Source: Euleptes europaea
Taxonomy: Eukaryota > Chordata > Lepidosauria > Squamata > Sphaerodactylidae
Assembly (NCBI RefSeq): GCF_029931775.1
Contig: NC_079325.1
Span: 21,371,461 to 21,435,460, forward strand
Reading direction: 5' to 3'
Length of the DNA stretch: 64,000 nt
Shown here: piece after piece, positions 54,788 through 64,000 of the stretch
How positions within the stretch are numbered: position 1 is the first letter of the stretch
How the letters are laid out: each line of letters opens with the position of its first letter
Translations under genes and position numbers: made by a program
Notes under the pieces: model-generated
Seen by the model: only the letters and a program-made list of their open reading frames with translations
Told to the model about the DNA's origin: nothing
Databases searched by the model: none

Positions 54788-55635
54788 ATAGAATCATAGA
54801 GTTGGAAGGGACCACCAGGGTCATCAAGTCCAACCCCCTGCACAATGCAGGAAATTCACAACTACCTCCCCCCCCCCACACACACCTAGTGACCAGAAGC
54901 TGGCCAAGATGCCCTCCCTCTCATCATCTGCCTAAGGTCACAGAAGCAGCATTGCTGACAGATGGCCATCTAACCTCTTCTTAAAAACCTCCAGGGAAGG
55001 AGAGCTTACCACCTCCCAAGGAAGCTTGTTCCACATTCTTCCTAAAGTCTAGACGGAAACTCTTTTGATTTAATTTCAACCCGTTGGTTCTGGTCTGACC
55101 TTCTTGGGCAACAGAAAACAACTCGGCACCATCCTCAATATGACAGCTCCTCAAGTACTCGAACATGGTTATCATATCCCCTCTCAGTCTTCTCCTCTTC
55201 AGGCTAAACATACCCAGCTCCTTCAACCTTTCCTCATAGGACTTGGTCTCCAGACCCCTCACCATCTTTGTTGCCCTCCTCTGGACATGTTCCAGCTTGT
55301 CTACATCTTTTTTAAATTGTGGTGCCCAAATCTTAACACAGTACTCTAGTTGAGGTCTAACCAGAGCGGAGTAAAGCGATACCATCACTTTGCGTGATCT
55401 GGACATTATACTTCTGTTGATGCAGCCCAAGAATTTGCCTTTTTAGCTACCGCATCACACTGCTGACTCATGTTCAGTGTTTGGTCTACTGAGACCCCAA
55501 GATTCTTTTCACACACACTACTGCTCAGACAAGTCTCCCCCATCCTATAATTATACATTTGATTTTTCCTACCTAAATGCAGAACTTTACATTAGTTTTT
55601 GTTGAAGTGCATTTTATTAGTTCTAGCCCACTTCT
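54788..55635 (-). repeat. CR1 LINE 3' end with ORF2 C-terminus
   Basis: The reverse strand reads [40 protein letters not shown] and [20 protein letters not shown]. This is the CR1 reverse-transcriptase C-terminal region, open over about 149 codons. The 3' UTR is at the left (GAATCATAGAGTTGGAAGGG). Confidence 0.95.
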
Positions 55636-55839
55636 TCAGGCTGTAGCCCACTTCTCCAGCCTGTGAGAATTTAGCACATGCATGTGCTAAAACAGGTGTG
55701 CTCTACCCTTACACGTTGGGTCCTTGATCAGAACCGTGGACCTGCTCTTGCTTCTGTCATGTAGAAGAAATAAACTGAAATCTTGGGTACGTTAAGGACT
55801 AACATGTTTTTGTTCTGGTGTAAGATTTCATGAGCGGGA

Positions 55840-56096
55840 AGGCAGCATGGTATAGCCTGATCTCATTAGATCTCAGAAGCTAAGCAGGATCAGCCCTGGT
55901 TAGTATTGGATGGGAGACCACCAAGGAATACCAGGGTTGCTATGCAGAGGATCTTGGAAGCTAAGCTGGTTCAATACTAGGAAGGGAAGACTGCAGAGGA
56001 AGGTAATGGCAAACCAGCTCTGCTTAATCACTTGCCTTGAAAACCCCACTAGGGGATGGTATAAGCTGGATGAGACTTGATGGCACTTTACACACA
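55840..56096 (+). repeat. 5S-rRNA-derived SINE with internal duplication
   Basis: GATCTCATTAGATCTCAGAA, GCTAAGCAGGATCAGCCCTG and GGATGGGAGACCACCAAGGA match 5S rRNA. Part of the head (CTTGGAAGCTAAGCTGGTTC) recurs downstream. The tail GACTTGATGGCACTTTACAC is BovB-like. Confidence 0.88.
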
Positions 56097-56097
56097 C

Positions 56098-56362
56098 AAA
56101 CCGGCTTACAATCACCTTCCCTTCCCCCTCCCCACCACAGACACCCTGTGAGGTAGGTGGGGCTGAGAGAGCTCTAAGAGAGCTGTGGCTAGCCCAGGGT
56201 CACCCAGCTGGCTTCATATGGAAAAGTGGGGAAACAAATCCAGTTCCCCAGATCAGCCTCCACCGCTCATGTGGAGGAGTGGGGTATTAAACCCCGTTCT
56301 CCAGATCAGAGACCACTGCTCCAAACCACTGCTCTCAACCACTACACCACACTGGCTCTCAA
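56098..56362 (-). repeat. CORE/MIR-like SINE
   Basis: AACCGGCTTACAATCACCTT, core AGCCCAGGGTCACCCAGCTG, head ACTACACCACACTGGCTCTC. The extreme tail is missing. Confidence 0.88.
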
Positions 56363-56525
56363 TGTCAGTATTGTCTCTTCTGTCTGGGAGTGTCTCTCCA
56401 AGGCTCAGGTAGAGGTCTTTAACATCACCCCGTGCTCGATCATTTTCACGGGAAATGCTAGGGATTGAACTTGGGGCTTTCTGCAGGCCAAACAGACGCT
56501 TTACCACTGAGCCACAGCCCTACCC
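56363..56525 (-). repeat. Degraded tRNA-Ala-derived SINE
   Basis: GGGATTGAACTTGGGGCTTT and TTTACCACTGAGCCACAGCC give the head in reverse. The body is diverged (ATCACCCCGTGCTCGATCAT). Confidence 0.7.
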
Positions 56526-56842
56526 ACCTGCATGGAAATAAACGACAGGAGGATGTGTTTGTTCAACATGCCGTTAAATCACAGTTGACTCATGGCGACC
56601 CTGTAGCGTTTTCAAGGCGAGAGACGTTTGGAGTATTCCCTGGCACCACATGGACTAAGAGAGAGTTCTGAGAGAACTGTGACTGGCCCAAAGTCACGCA
56701 GCAGGTTTCATGTGGAGAATTGGGGAATCAAACCCGGTTCTGTAAGCAGTGGTCTCTGCTTTGTATGGCAGAAGATCAGAGGTCTGGGACACTATTTCCC
56801 CCCCCCCTCCTGCAAGACATGCAATGAGGAGTTCCTCTACAG

Positions 56843-57295
56843 TGGGGTGGGGAACCTTGTTTCTGCCAAGGGCCATTTGGATATTTATAACATCATTCAT
56901 GGGCCATACAAAATTATCAACTTAGAACTCACCCCCACGCATTCTGGCTCTGCCCCCTTTAACCCCTCTATTGTTGCCACTTCCGCCCCCAGCCCTCTTG
57001 TAGTACAGAGGGAATACATTTCTCCACGGCCCAGGTGGGAAAGGGTTAACACAGTTTCTTGGGCGGTCCTAGCAGCTCCATAGCTAATGATTCTTCTGCA
57101 AGGGGGGGAAAGGTTCCTTTTCTCGGCAAAACAAACTCACATCTGCCTTGAATAGAGGCTATTCCTGTCCATGGGAGGGGGCAGATCGCCAGTCTTAGAT
57201 CCTTCTGAGCTAGAGAATTGCCAGTACCCACAAAGGCCCAGACCAAATGATTTTGCGGGCCTGATACGGCTCCCGGGCCTGACGTTCCGCCCCTG
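56843..57295. mobile_element. hAT-like element with perfect 8-bp duplication
   Basis: CTCTACAG at 56835-56842 and 57296-57303. The ends TGGGGTGGGGAACC and GTTCCGCCCCTG are imperfect inverted repeats. 453 bp; no transposase. Confidence 0.75.
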
Positions 57296-57424
57296 CTCTA
57301 CAGGAAAAAATGTAGCTCCTGATAATGAGCATTGTTATAACCTCTTTTCGTAAAATATGCGGAGGAATGACATTTTTTGCAGCACTGTACCCTTCTAAAC
57401 AATTGCCTTCAATGGACATGTGGG

Positions 57425-57715
57425 GGCGGAAAGTGCCGTCAAGTCACAGCTGACTTATGGCAAGCTCGTAGGGCAGGGATATCAAACATAAGGCCCGAGG
57501 GCCGGATCTGGCCCTTGAGAGCTCTTATCTGGCCTTCGAGCCAGCCCAGGCAGCCACACACACACACACCTTGATCTGGGCTGGCAAGGCATGGCTCGGC
57601 CCGACCAAGTGACATCATATCCAGCCCTCGTAACAACTGAGTTCGATACCCCCTGCCATAGGGTATTCAAGGCAAGAGGCGTTCAGCCTCTGCCTGGGCT
57701 GAGAGAGTTCTGAAA
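57425..57715 (-). repeat. SINE tail with BovB-like end, split by a hAT piece
   Basis: GTGCCGTCAAGTCACAGCTG and ATTCAAGGCAAGAGGCG flank an insert of about 180 bp (about 57475-57652) with ends CAGGGATATCAAAC and GTTCGATACCCCCTG. Flanks TCGTAGGG and CCATAGGG agree at 6 of 8 positions. Confidence 0.65.
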
Positions 57716-57912
57716 GAACAGTGACTGGCTCAAGGTCACCCAGCAGGCTTCATGCGGAGGAGCGGGGAATTGAAACCCGTTCTCTGGTTTTATGGATTAC
57801 GGTTTTAATTGTAGATTATATTTTTGTATGTTGATGCAATATGGATTGTATTGGAAATGATGTTTCTATGACGTAAGCCGCTCTGAGCCCGGCTTTGGCT
57901 GGGATGGAGTGG

Positions 57913-57972
57913 GGTATACATACATACATACATACATACATACATACATACATACATACATACATACATACA
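57913..57972 (+). repeat. (TACA)n microsatellite
   Basis: About 14 uninterrupted ATAC/TACA units. Confidence 0.98.
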
Positions 57973-57994
57973 GAAGAGCCCACTGCTCTTAACC

Positions 57995-58200
57995 ACTGTG
58001 GCTCAGTGGTAGAGCATCTTCTTGGCATGCAGAAGGTCCCAGGTTCAATCCCTGGCATCTCCAGTTAAAGGGGCTAGGCAAGTAGGTGATGAGAAAGACC
58101 TCTGCCTGAGACCCCGGAGAGCCGCTGCCGGTCTGAGTAGACAATACTGACTTTGATGGACCAAGGGTCTGATTCAGTATAAGGCAGCTTCATGTGTTCA
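57995..58200 (+). repeat. tRNA-Ala-derived SINE, full length
   Basis: CTGTGGCTCAGTGGTAGAGC, AGGTTCAATCCCTGGCATCT, GAGAGCCGCTGCCGGTCTGA and CTTCATGTGTTC. Confidence 0.92.
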
Positions 58201-58870
58201 TGTGTACACCATGCTAACTGTGTTTAGGATTGCGTTGGAGGCAAAGGGTAGCACAGCTGGGATGGCTGAATCTTGGCCATGCAGCCCCATCTGCAGACAG
58301 CTATTCAGAGGTGCGTTTAGATCCTTTCAGGGTCCACCTTTCCCATTTCCACAGCCTCACAACCACCTCACTTTCTCCAGGCCCGGTCTTGTTGCCAGAG
58401 ACGTGCAGCTGTTGCTAATTTCTAAAATCAGCCTCACATCTGCAGGTACGAGAGATTGGCTCGATGGCCGGTGCATTGCGTTGTAAAAAAAAAGAAAGAA
58501 AAGGATTTATTTCCCTGTCCAAACACATGGCACTTGGAAACCTGCCTGTAGTATGAAACTCCTTTTGACTGTTGACGATCAGGAAGGCATGGCCGAGACC
58601 TGGAAAAAAGTTTGCAGATGCTGGCTGGGATCCAAGGGGTTCGTTCTACTCATGGCAGAGCTTTCTGCAGTGTAAGGAGGCTTGTTCCACTGGTGGAAGG
58701 CTGCTAGCACTGGCTAGAGGAACGGAAGCGTTGAATTCCACTCCATACAGCATCTCAGTGAATGGAAGATAAGCAACTTGGTGTCTGTTGAGAGGGGCTG
58801 TTTCACACTGTTGGGCTTTTGCCCTTGATTTTCTCTCCACCTGGAATGAACACACACACACATACTGACA

Positions 58871-59090
58871 CACACCCTGACCTGGATGGCCTAGCTTAAT
58901 TAGATCTCATCAGATCTTGGAAGCTAAGCGGCGTCAGCCCTGGTTAGTGCTTGGATGGGAGACCACCAAGGAAGTCTAGGGTCGCTGTGCCAAGGCAGGC
59001 AATGGCAAACCACCTCTGTTCATCTCTTACCTTGAAAATCTTGCAGGGTCGCTATGAGTCAGCTGCGACTTGATGGCACTGTCCACCACA
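58871..59090 (+). repeat. 5S-rRNA-derived SINE with BovB-like tail, full length
   Basis: AGATCTCATCAGATCTTGGA, AGCTAAGCGGCGTCAGCCCT and TTGGATGGGAGACCACCAAG match 5S rRNA. The tail GGTCGCTATGAGTCAGCTGC and GACTTGATGGCACT resembles the BovB 3' end (GGTCGCCATGAGTCGGAAGC). Confidence 0.93.
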
Positions 59091-59104
59091 TACGGCAAGA
59101 GGAG

Positions 59105-59170
59105 TATGATGGTTAAAGTACTGGACTGGGACTTGAGTTCAAATCTTCACTGAGCCGCGAAGCCAGTCTC
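59105..59170 (+). repeat. SINE head fragment
   Basis: GTATGATGGTTAAAGTACTG and GAGTTCAAATCTTCACTGAG look like the tRNA-like head of a CORE-SINE. Confidence 0.5.
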
Positions 59171-60440
59171 TTTCTTTCAGTATAACCTGCCCCACAAGGG
59201 AGAGGGCTTCACCCCTGCCACCACTTTCTTGATCTGAATCCACTTGGCGGGGGTGGGGGTGATATTTGCCCTGTTGGAAAAACCCAGATGTACCCAATCA
59301 GTGAACATGGAGCATCCAGTGGGGCAAACAGTGCTCCTGGGGGGGCATTTCAGGTCAGGAAAATGGTGTGTGGCTGAGGGGAGGCTAAACCCCTCTCCTC
59401 GCATACCACAGCCCCATCCAAATTGTTCCTGGGTTTGACTGGGGTGAGGTGCCCAACCGAGAAATCACAATATGTATATGATAGTGTGGTCCTGGGGGAA
59501 ATCATAGTGTTTAGATGGGCCCCTGAGGACTAGCTTCTTGGGGAGCTGGGCCAGTCCTCTGGTTCTAGCCTATCGCTGAGCACTTCAACTTTTTAAAGGC
59601 CCAGGCTACCATTCTTGCATTTGGTCATTGCTGTGACCTCTCAATATGGCCTTGAATAGCAGCTATGTAAGGGGGTGATCGAGATCACAGATCCACAGCA
59701 TGTGGAAAATTGAACTCTTTCCCTTCATTCATACACTTCGTCCAGACAGGAGGAGGAAGGGAAGAGAGGTAGGGAAGACAGGAGGAGGAAGAGAAGAGAG
59801 GTATTGAGGCTTAAAGCAGTGTGGGAGGGGGCATTTGGATCAAGGAAATGGCATGAAGGGAAGATACCCCCCCCCCGGTGCTGTGGCCCCCCATCCAAAT
59901 TGTCCCCTTACCCTTGCTGTTTTTGGGGGGCAAATTACACATTTGGAGTTTAAGTCATGGAACTCCAGTGTCGTCTTTAGTTTGTCTCTTAGTCTGGTTG
60001 GTTTACTCTTTCTATACGGGGGGGGGGGGGCTTGCTGAAAGGGACGCTGTAGAGTCCCTTTGGCTAAGTGCTGGGGTTTCCACCTCTATGGGATTGCTCC
60101 ATTTCCTCAGTGTTTGGAGAACGGCTTGCAGGCTTAAAAGGGCTTGAATGTACTTCTCTTTTCTCACAAGAAGATCCTTGTAGGACCAGAGCATAGTGTA
60201 CGTCAAGTCTCACATCCTGTTCTCACAGTGGCCAACCAGATGTCTCAGGGAAGCCCATAAGCAGGGCAACAACCAATGAGCTTGATGACCAAGTGAGGGT
60301 TTGAGCTGGGATCTCTGCAGATCTCGTCCAACCACAACATCAGACCCCAGATGCGGTACTGTATCTATCAGTTTTAAAGGGGAAGGTGCTAATTTGGAAT
60401 CATCCGGCGCTTCATTCAGCGGGAGATGGAAGTAGGCGTG
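59171..60440. other. ADGRA2 intron 1, no recognised coding signal
   Basis: Apart from a short CR1/L3-like piece (60205-60290) and G or C runs, I see no feature here. Confidence 0.4.
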
Positions 60441-60441
60441 G

Positions 60442-60654
60442 AAACCATCTCAGCATGGCAAGTCTTCAGGTGTGCCCAGATCTGGAGCGTAGCACCTACT
60501 TTTGTCCCCCAGAAACCATCTCAGCATGGCAAGTCTTCAGGTGTGCCCAGATCTGGAGCGTAGCACCTACTTTTGTCCCCCAGAAACCATCTCAGCATGG
60601 CAAGTCTTCAGGTGTGCCCAGATCTGGAGCGTAGCACCGGCTTTTGTCCCCCAG
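60442..60654 (+). repeat. 71-bp minisatellite, three units
   Basis: Units start at 60442, 60513 and 60584, each from AAACCATCTCAGCATGGCAA to TTTTGTCCCCCAG. The period is exactly 71 bp; units are nearly identical (third: CCGGC for CCTAC). Confidence 0.97.
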
Positions 60655-60719
60655 GCATTCTGTGACGTCTGCCCAGAGCAGCTGCAAGGTGGCAGGACCT
60701 ATCTGGGCCTGTATTAACA

Positions 60720-61080
60720 AGGTTTTAATTCCCTCCTTCACAAGCTGACCTCTCTGCTAATAGCTTAATGGAAAAAGTACTGTCTTCCTAACGAGAGACA
60801 GATAGCTGTAGAAGGTAATAGCCAGCCGAGCTGTCTCTCACGCAGGAGTTCAAACCTCTTCCAGATGTGGAATTCTTGAGCGAGGCCTCATTTATGCACA
60901 CAGCATGATTGCTCTGAAATTGCATATTGTCTAGGAGGGGGTAGGAGGGGAGGGGGAGGTAATATAAAGTTTCAGCTTATGACCCGTTTCCAGGTCTGTC
61001 GGAGAGCCCTGCTCCGAGGCTGGGTTTTTGCTCCGCGCCTTTCTCTAGCCCCGTGCCCGGGGCCTTCTTGACAACATTCC
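60720..61080. promoter_or_regulatory. Repeat-free intronic segment with homeodomain/POU-like motifs
   Basis: Contains AGCTTAATGG, CATTTATGCACA and AATTGCATATTG within about 200 bp. A candidate conserved element only. Confidence 0.3.
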
Positions 61081-61317
61081 AGCCTTTTGTTTGGTTGTTT
61101 ATTGGGCAACAGTCTTGGCTGTTACCTTGCCCTTTGCAAAAAGGCACAATTGAGTGTTGCAAAGACTGAGACTTTGGAGCTACCTTAATTGCGGCCAGGA
61201 CAGGGGAGAAGCTCAAGTCTTGCATGCTGGAGTATGTTTGCTTCGGAAGCCTTGTTCTGTAAAGCTGTTACAAGCTGGGCTCCAAGTGGCATTTGGCGCC
61301 AGCTCAGAGTTAAAACG

Positions 61318-61500
61318 GGGGCTGTGGCTCTGTGGCAGAAGGTCCTGCAGTTCAATCTCTCTTGGATCTCTGTTTAATGGACCTCAGGGATTGGGTGGAG
61401 GGTAAGGCCTTTCTCTGTCCCAGACCCCGGAGAGCTGCTGTGAGTTAGAAAACTGAACTAGACGGGCTAACTTGGTATAAGTCAGCTTCATCTGTGCAGT
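61318..61500 (+). repeat. Degraded tRNA-Ala-derived SINE
   Basis: GGCTGTGGCTCTGTGGCAGA, AGTTCAATCTCTCTTGGATC and GACCCCGGAGAGCTGCTGTG keep the family order with many changes. Confidence 0.75.
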
Positions 61501-61904
61501 TGAGAGAGGTTCCCTCCTGGCCATATTGGACACAGGTGAAACTGACCGGGTTGGGGAAACAGGCTTTGATGCCTCATCAGGAGGCAGGTGAAACTGATAA
61601 GGTTGGGAGGAAAGCCTAGTCAGTTTCATTGGCGCTTCATCCCTTTTCTATTGAAGTGTTGCTGTGCAGGAGAAGACATGTCCTTGGGCAGAAAAAGAGG
61701 AAATGCCATGGTATTAATAAGGCTTTCTTCTGACCGTGCAAATTTCCTCAGATCTCCAAGAGAATTTTCTCCTGGAATGTGTGCTGTGTCATTAGGTAGG
61801 ATATCCAGTAGCAAATGTTGGGAAAGGCCTGAGACCCCGGAAAGCAGCTGCCTGTTAGATGCTTATACGAAATGGGTGAGTTGATGCAGGTAAGGTAGTG
61901 AAGA

Positions 61905-62760
61905 CGAGAAGAAGAAAAAGAAGAGTTGGTTTTTATATTTAAGGTGAATCAAACCGGCTTACAATCTCCTTCCCTTCCTCTCCCCGCAACAGACACCCTG
62001 GGGGTTACCGCACTTTGTATTCCCAGCGATGTATTAAGAGTTTGAAAATGTTGTAAAAAAACATCGGGGGTTACCGCACTTGTATTCCTAGCGATGTATT
62101 AAGAGTTTGAAAATGTTATAAAAAATACTGTTCACACTTTCTATGTATTCCCACCGATGTATTAAGAGTTTGAAAACGTTATAAAAAATACTGTTCGCAC
62201 TTTGTTTGGCCCCTTTAGCTGTGAAGACGTTTTCCAACCATTTATAAGCCGTGGTATCCAAAAACCCTTTTAAAGCGATGTTTTTTATAACATTTTCAAA
62301 CTCTTAATACATCGCTGGGAATACAAAGTGCAGTAACCCCCATCGCTTTAAAAGGGTTTTTGGATACCACGGCTTATAAATGGTTGGAAGACGTCTTCAC
62401 AGCTAAAGGGGCCAAGCAAAGTGCGAACTGTATTTTTTTATAACGTTTTCAAACTCTTAATTCATCGGTGGGAATACAAGTGCGGCAACCCCCCCTGTGA
62501 GGTAGGTGAGGCTGAGAGAGTTGGAAAAGAACTATGACTAGCTCAGGGTCACCCAGCTGGCTGCATGTGTAGGAGTCAGGAAACCAACCTGGTTCACCAG
62601 ATTAGAGTTCACCACTCTTGTGGAGGAGTGGGGAATCAAACCCAGTTCTCCCGACTAGTGTCCACCACTCTTCCCCACTACACCATGCTGGCTCTCTGTT
62701 GGCCCACAATCATTCAGAGAACTTTACGTTTCAAGTGAGGATTCAAACCCAGAGATTCCC
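61905..62760 (-). repeat. Composite CORE-SINE split by a palindromic element
   Basis: Tail and 3' region at 61905-61999, core and head at 62492-62700, then linker GTTGGCCCACAATCATTCAG and a second partial head to 62760. CAACAGACACCCTG at the left and TGTGAGGTAGGTGAGGCTGA at the right join into the normal SINE sequence. Confidence 0.85.
62000..62491. mobile_element. Palindromic MITE-like insert, unclassified
   Basis: Ends GGGGTTACCGCAC and GTGCGGCAACCCC. The unit GATGTATTAAGAGTTTGAAA occurs three times on the + strand in the left part and twice in reverse in the right part. AAAACCCTTTTAAAGCGATG and its reverse complement form the centre. Flanks suggest a 5-bp CCCTG duplication, blurred by the C and G runs. 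Confidence 0.8.
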
Positions 62761-63081
62761 GACTGACATCCAACACAGTATACAGGCTCATCCACTGCAG
62801 TATACATGCTAACCGGAGCATTCTGCATTGTCAGTTTCCTTGCTGCTGGAGGTCATGGAGGCCCATGGTTTGCGGTCAAAACTAGGGTGTCCTAACTCAA
62901 AAGTGGGTTGTGAAGCCCGTGAAAGGAGGTCACAGGCTTTTGCAGTTTTATTGATTTTTACATACATTTTTTTAACCATACCGAGGAAATTTAGGCTTGT
63001 GGGTCACCATATCCAATCACTGGTCTAAACAATGTGGCCAGTTATTGCTATGTTCTCTCTTAACAAAGTATGAAACCATTA

Positions 63082-63285
63082 TATGTGAAGCTGCCTTCTA
63101 CTGAGTCAGACCGTTGGTCTCTCAAGGTCAGTGTTGTCTATTCAGATTGGCAGCTGCTCTCCACGATCAGGTATTGGTTTTTCACATCACCTCCTACTAC
63201 CTGATCCTTTTAACTGGAGAAGTCATAGATTGAACCTGGGACCTTGAGCATGCAGAGCAGATGCTCTACCACTGAGCCCCTTCCA
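63082..63285 (-). repeat. tRNA-Ala-derived SINE
   Basis: TATGTGAAGCTGCCTTCTAC to GATGCTCTACCACTGAGCCC, reverse strand. Confidence 0.88.
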
Positions 63286-63289
63286 AACA

Positions 63290-64000
63290 GCGGGCATCTT
63301 TCTCTCCTGTCCACTGTGGATTAATTGTTCTGTTTCCTACTTCTGCCCATTGCGAGCAACACCAGAATGAAGATTCCCGTGTCAAGTGCAATATCTAGAT
63401 ATCTGTGGTAAAGGCCTGTGGAAACGACAGGCTTGAAGCGCATAGGCACTGTCAAAGTTTCTGTTCCTAGTTCACATTGGGAAGGAAGAGTCCTTTGTGT
63501 CTCATCGTTCGTGTGTGTGGGTGGTGTGGAGAAGGGAGGGAGTTTTAGAGGATTGTGCCAACATTCCCAGCTTTTCAGCTGTTGCTCCGTTCAAAATATG
63601 TTCCTTATTAAAAGCTCGATGCTGACCAGAAGGGGTCTGCGTAGAGTTTCCTGTTCGGCCTGGAGCACAGTCAGCCTGCAAGATGCTTGACGTCTGAACT
63701 GACCCTGTGCTGATCCTTAGAAGTTCACATGGCAGATCTAGTGGGTCAGTATGGATGGTAAAATCCTACAAGTAGAAAAGAGCTCTGCTGGAAACAGGAC
63801 CTTTCCCTGCTTCACTGAGAGACCCTTTAAGTGTTCACCTTACACTGTGGCACACATGTATCAGTTCCCTGTGGATTTCCCTAACTTGGTAATTTGTCTT
63901 TCCCCCCCCCTTGTGGGCTGTATTGTTCTGTTCCCTCCTCTTCTGTTGTCATTCATGGCCTGTATCAACTTTCTGTTTCCCTATTTGTCTTATCTTTTAA
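63290..64000. other. ADGRA2 intron 1 to the window end
   Basis: I find no leucine-rich-repeat exon or known repeat here, so exon 2 of ADGRA2 should lie beyond the window. Confidence 0.4.

Noticed and set aside
54981-55430. Host gene of 149 codons on the reverse strand
   Set aside because: Clear CR1 LINE reverse-transcriptase C-terminus next to a CR1 3' UTR.
58202-58486. Possible ADGRA2 exon 2
   Set aside because: No leucine-rich-repeat pattern and no convincing acceptor-donor pair; composition like the surrounding intron.
58890-58990. 5S rRNA gene
   Set aside because: Only partly matches 5S rRNA and is followed by a SINE body with a BovB-like tail; the same unit recurs at other places in the window.

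Overview
The window is vertebrate nuclear DNA. Exons are short, GT-AG introns are long, CpG islands sit at two promoters, and intergenic and intronic DNA is dense with interspersed repeats. The repeat mix (RTE-BovB tails, CR1 and L1 LINE ends, 5S-rRNA-derived SINEs with BovB-like tails, tRNA-Ala-derived SINEs, CORE/MIR-like SINEs, several hAT MITE families) points to a squamate reptile. A gecko is plausible, but the sequence alone does not prove the lineage.

Three protein-coding genes lie on the + strand, in the order of human 8p11.23: ERLIN2, PLPBP, ADGRA2. (1) 1-~12,320: the 3' part of ERLIN2. Three coding exons are visible (1103-1192, 4973-5052, 6940-7128), followed by about 5.2 kb of almost repeat-free sequence ending at AATAAA 12298-12303, read as the 3' UTR. 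(2) ~16,430-34,620: complete PLPBP (PROSC). Eight coding exons give a 276-residue PLP-homeostasis protein. The gene starts in a CpG island with NRF1 and CCAAT elements and ends near ATTAAA 34597-34602. (3) ~47,540 to the window end: CpG island and first coding exon (47884-48098) of ADGRA2 (GPR124), then about 16 kb of intron 1. I found no second ADGRA2 exon.

The three genes do not form one pathway. ERLIN2 is an ER-membrane SPFH scaffold for ER-associated degradation. PLPBP buffers pyridoxal phosphate. ADGRA2 is a Wnt7 co-receptor adhesion GPCR. Their adjacency is old vertebrate synteny.

I found no undescribed multi-gene system. The unusual content is structural. A ~200-bp unit carrying the ADGRA2 exon-1 splice donor is tandemly triplicated. 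A CR1 LINE 3' end abuts the PLPBP exon-4 acceptor. An AGG microsatellite begins three bases into the PLPBP intron-1 donor. Several inverted-dimer (foldback) elements are present, two of them with 11-14-bp target-site duplications and a one-sided tail. Many insertions are nested and can be ordered in time from their target-site duplications.
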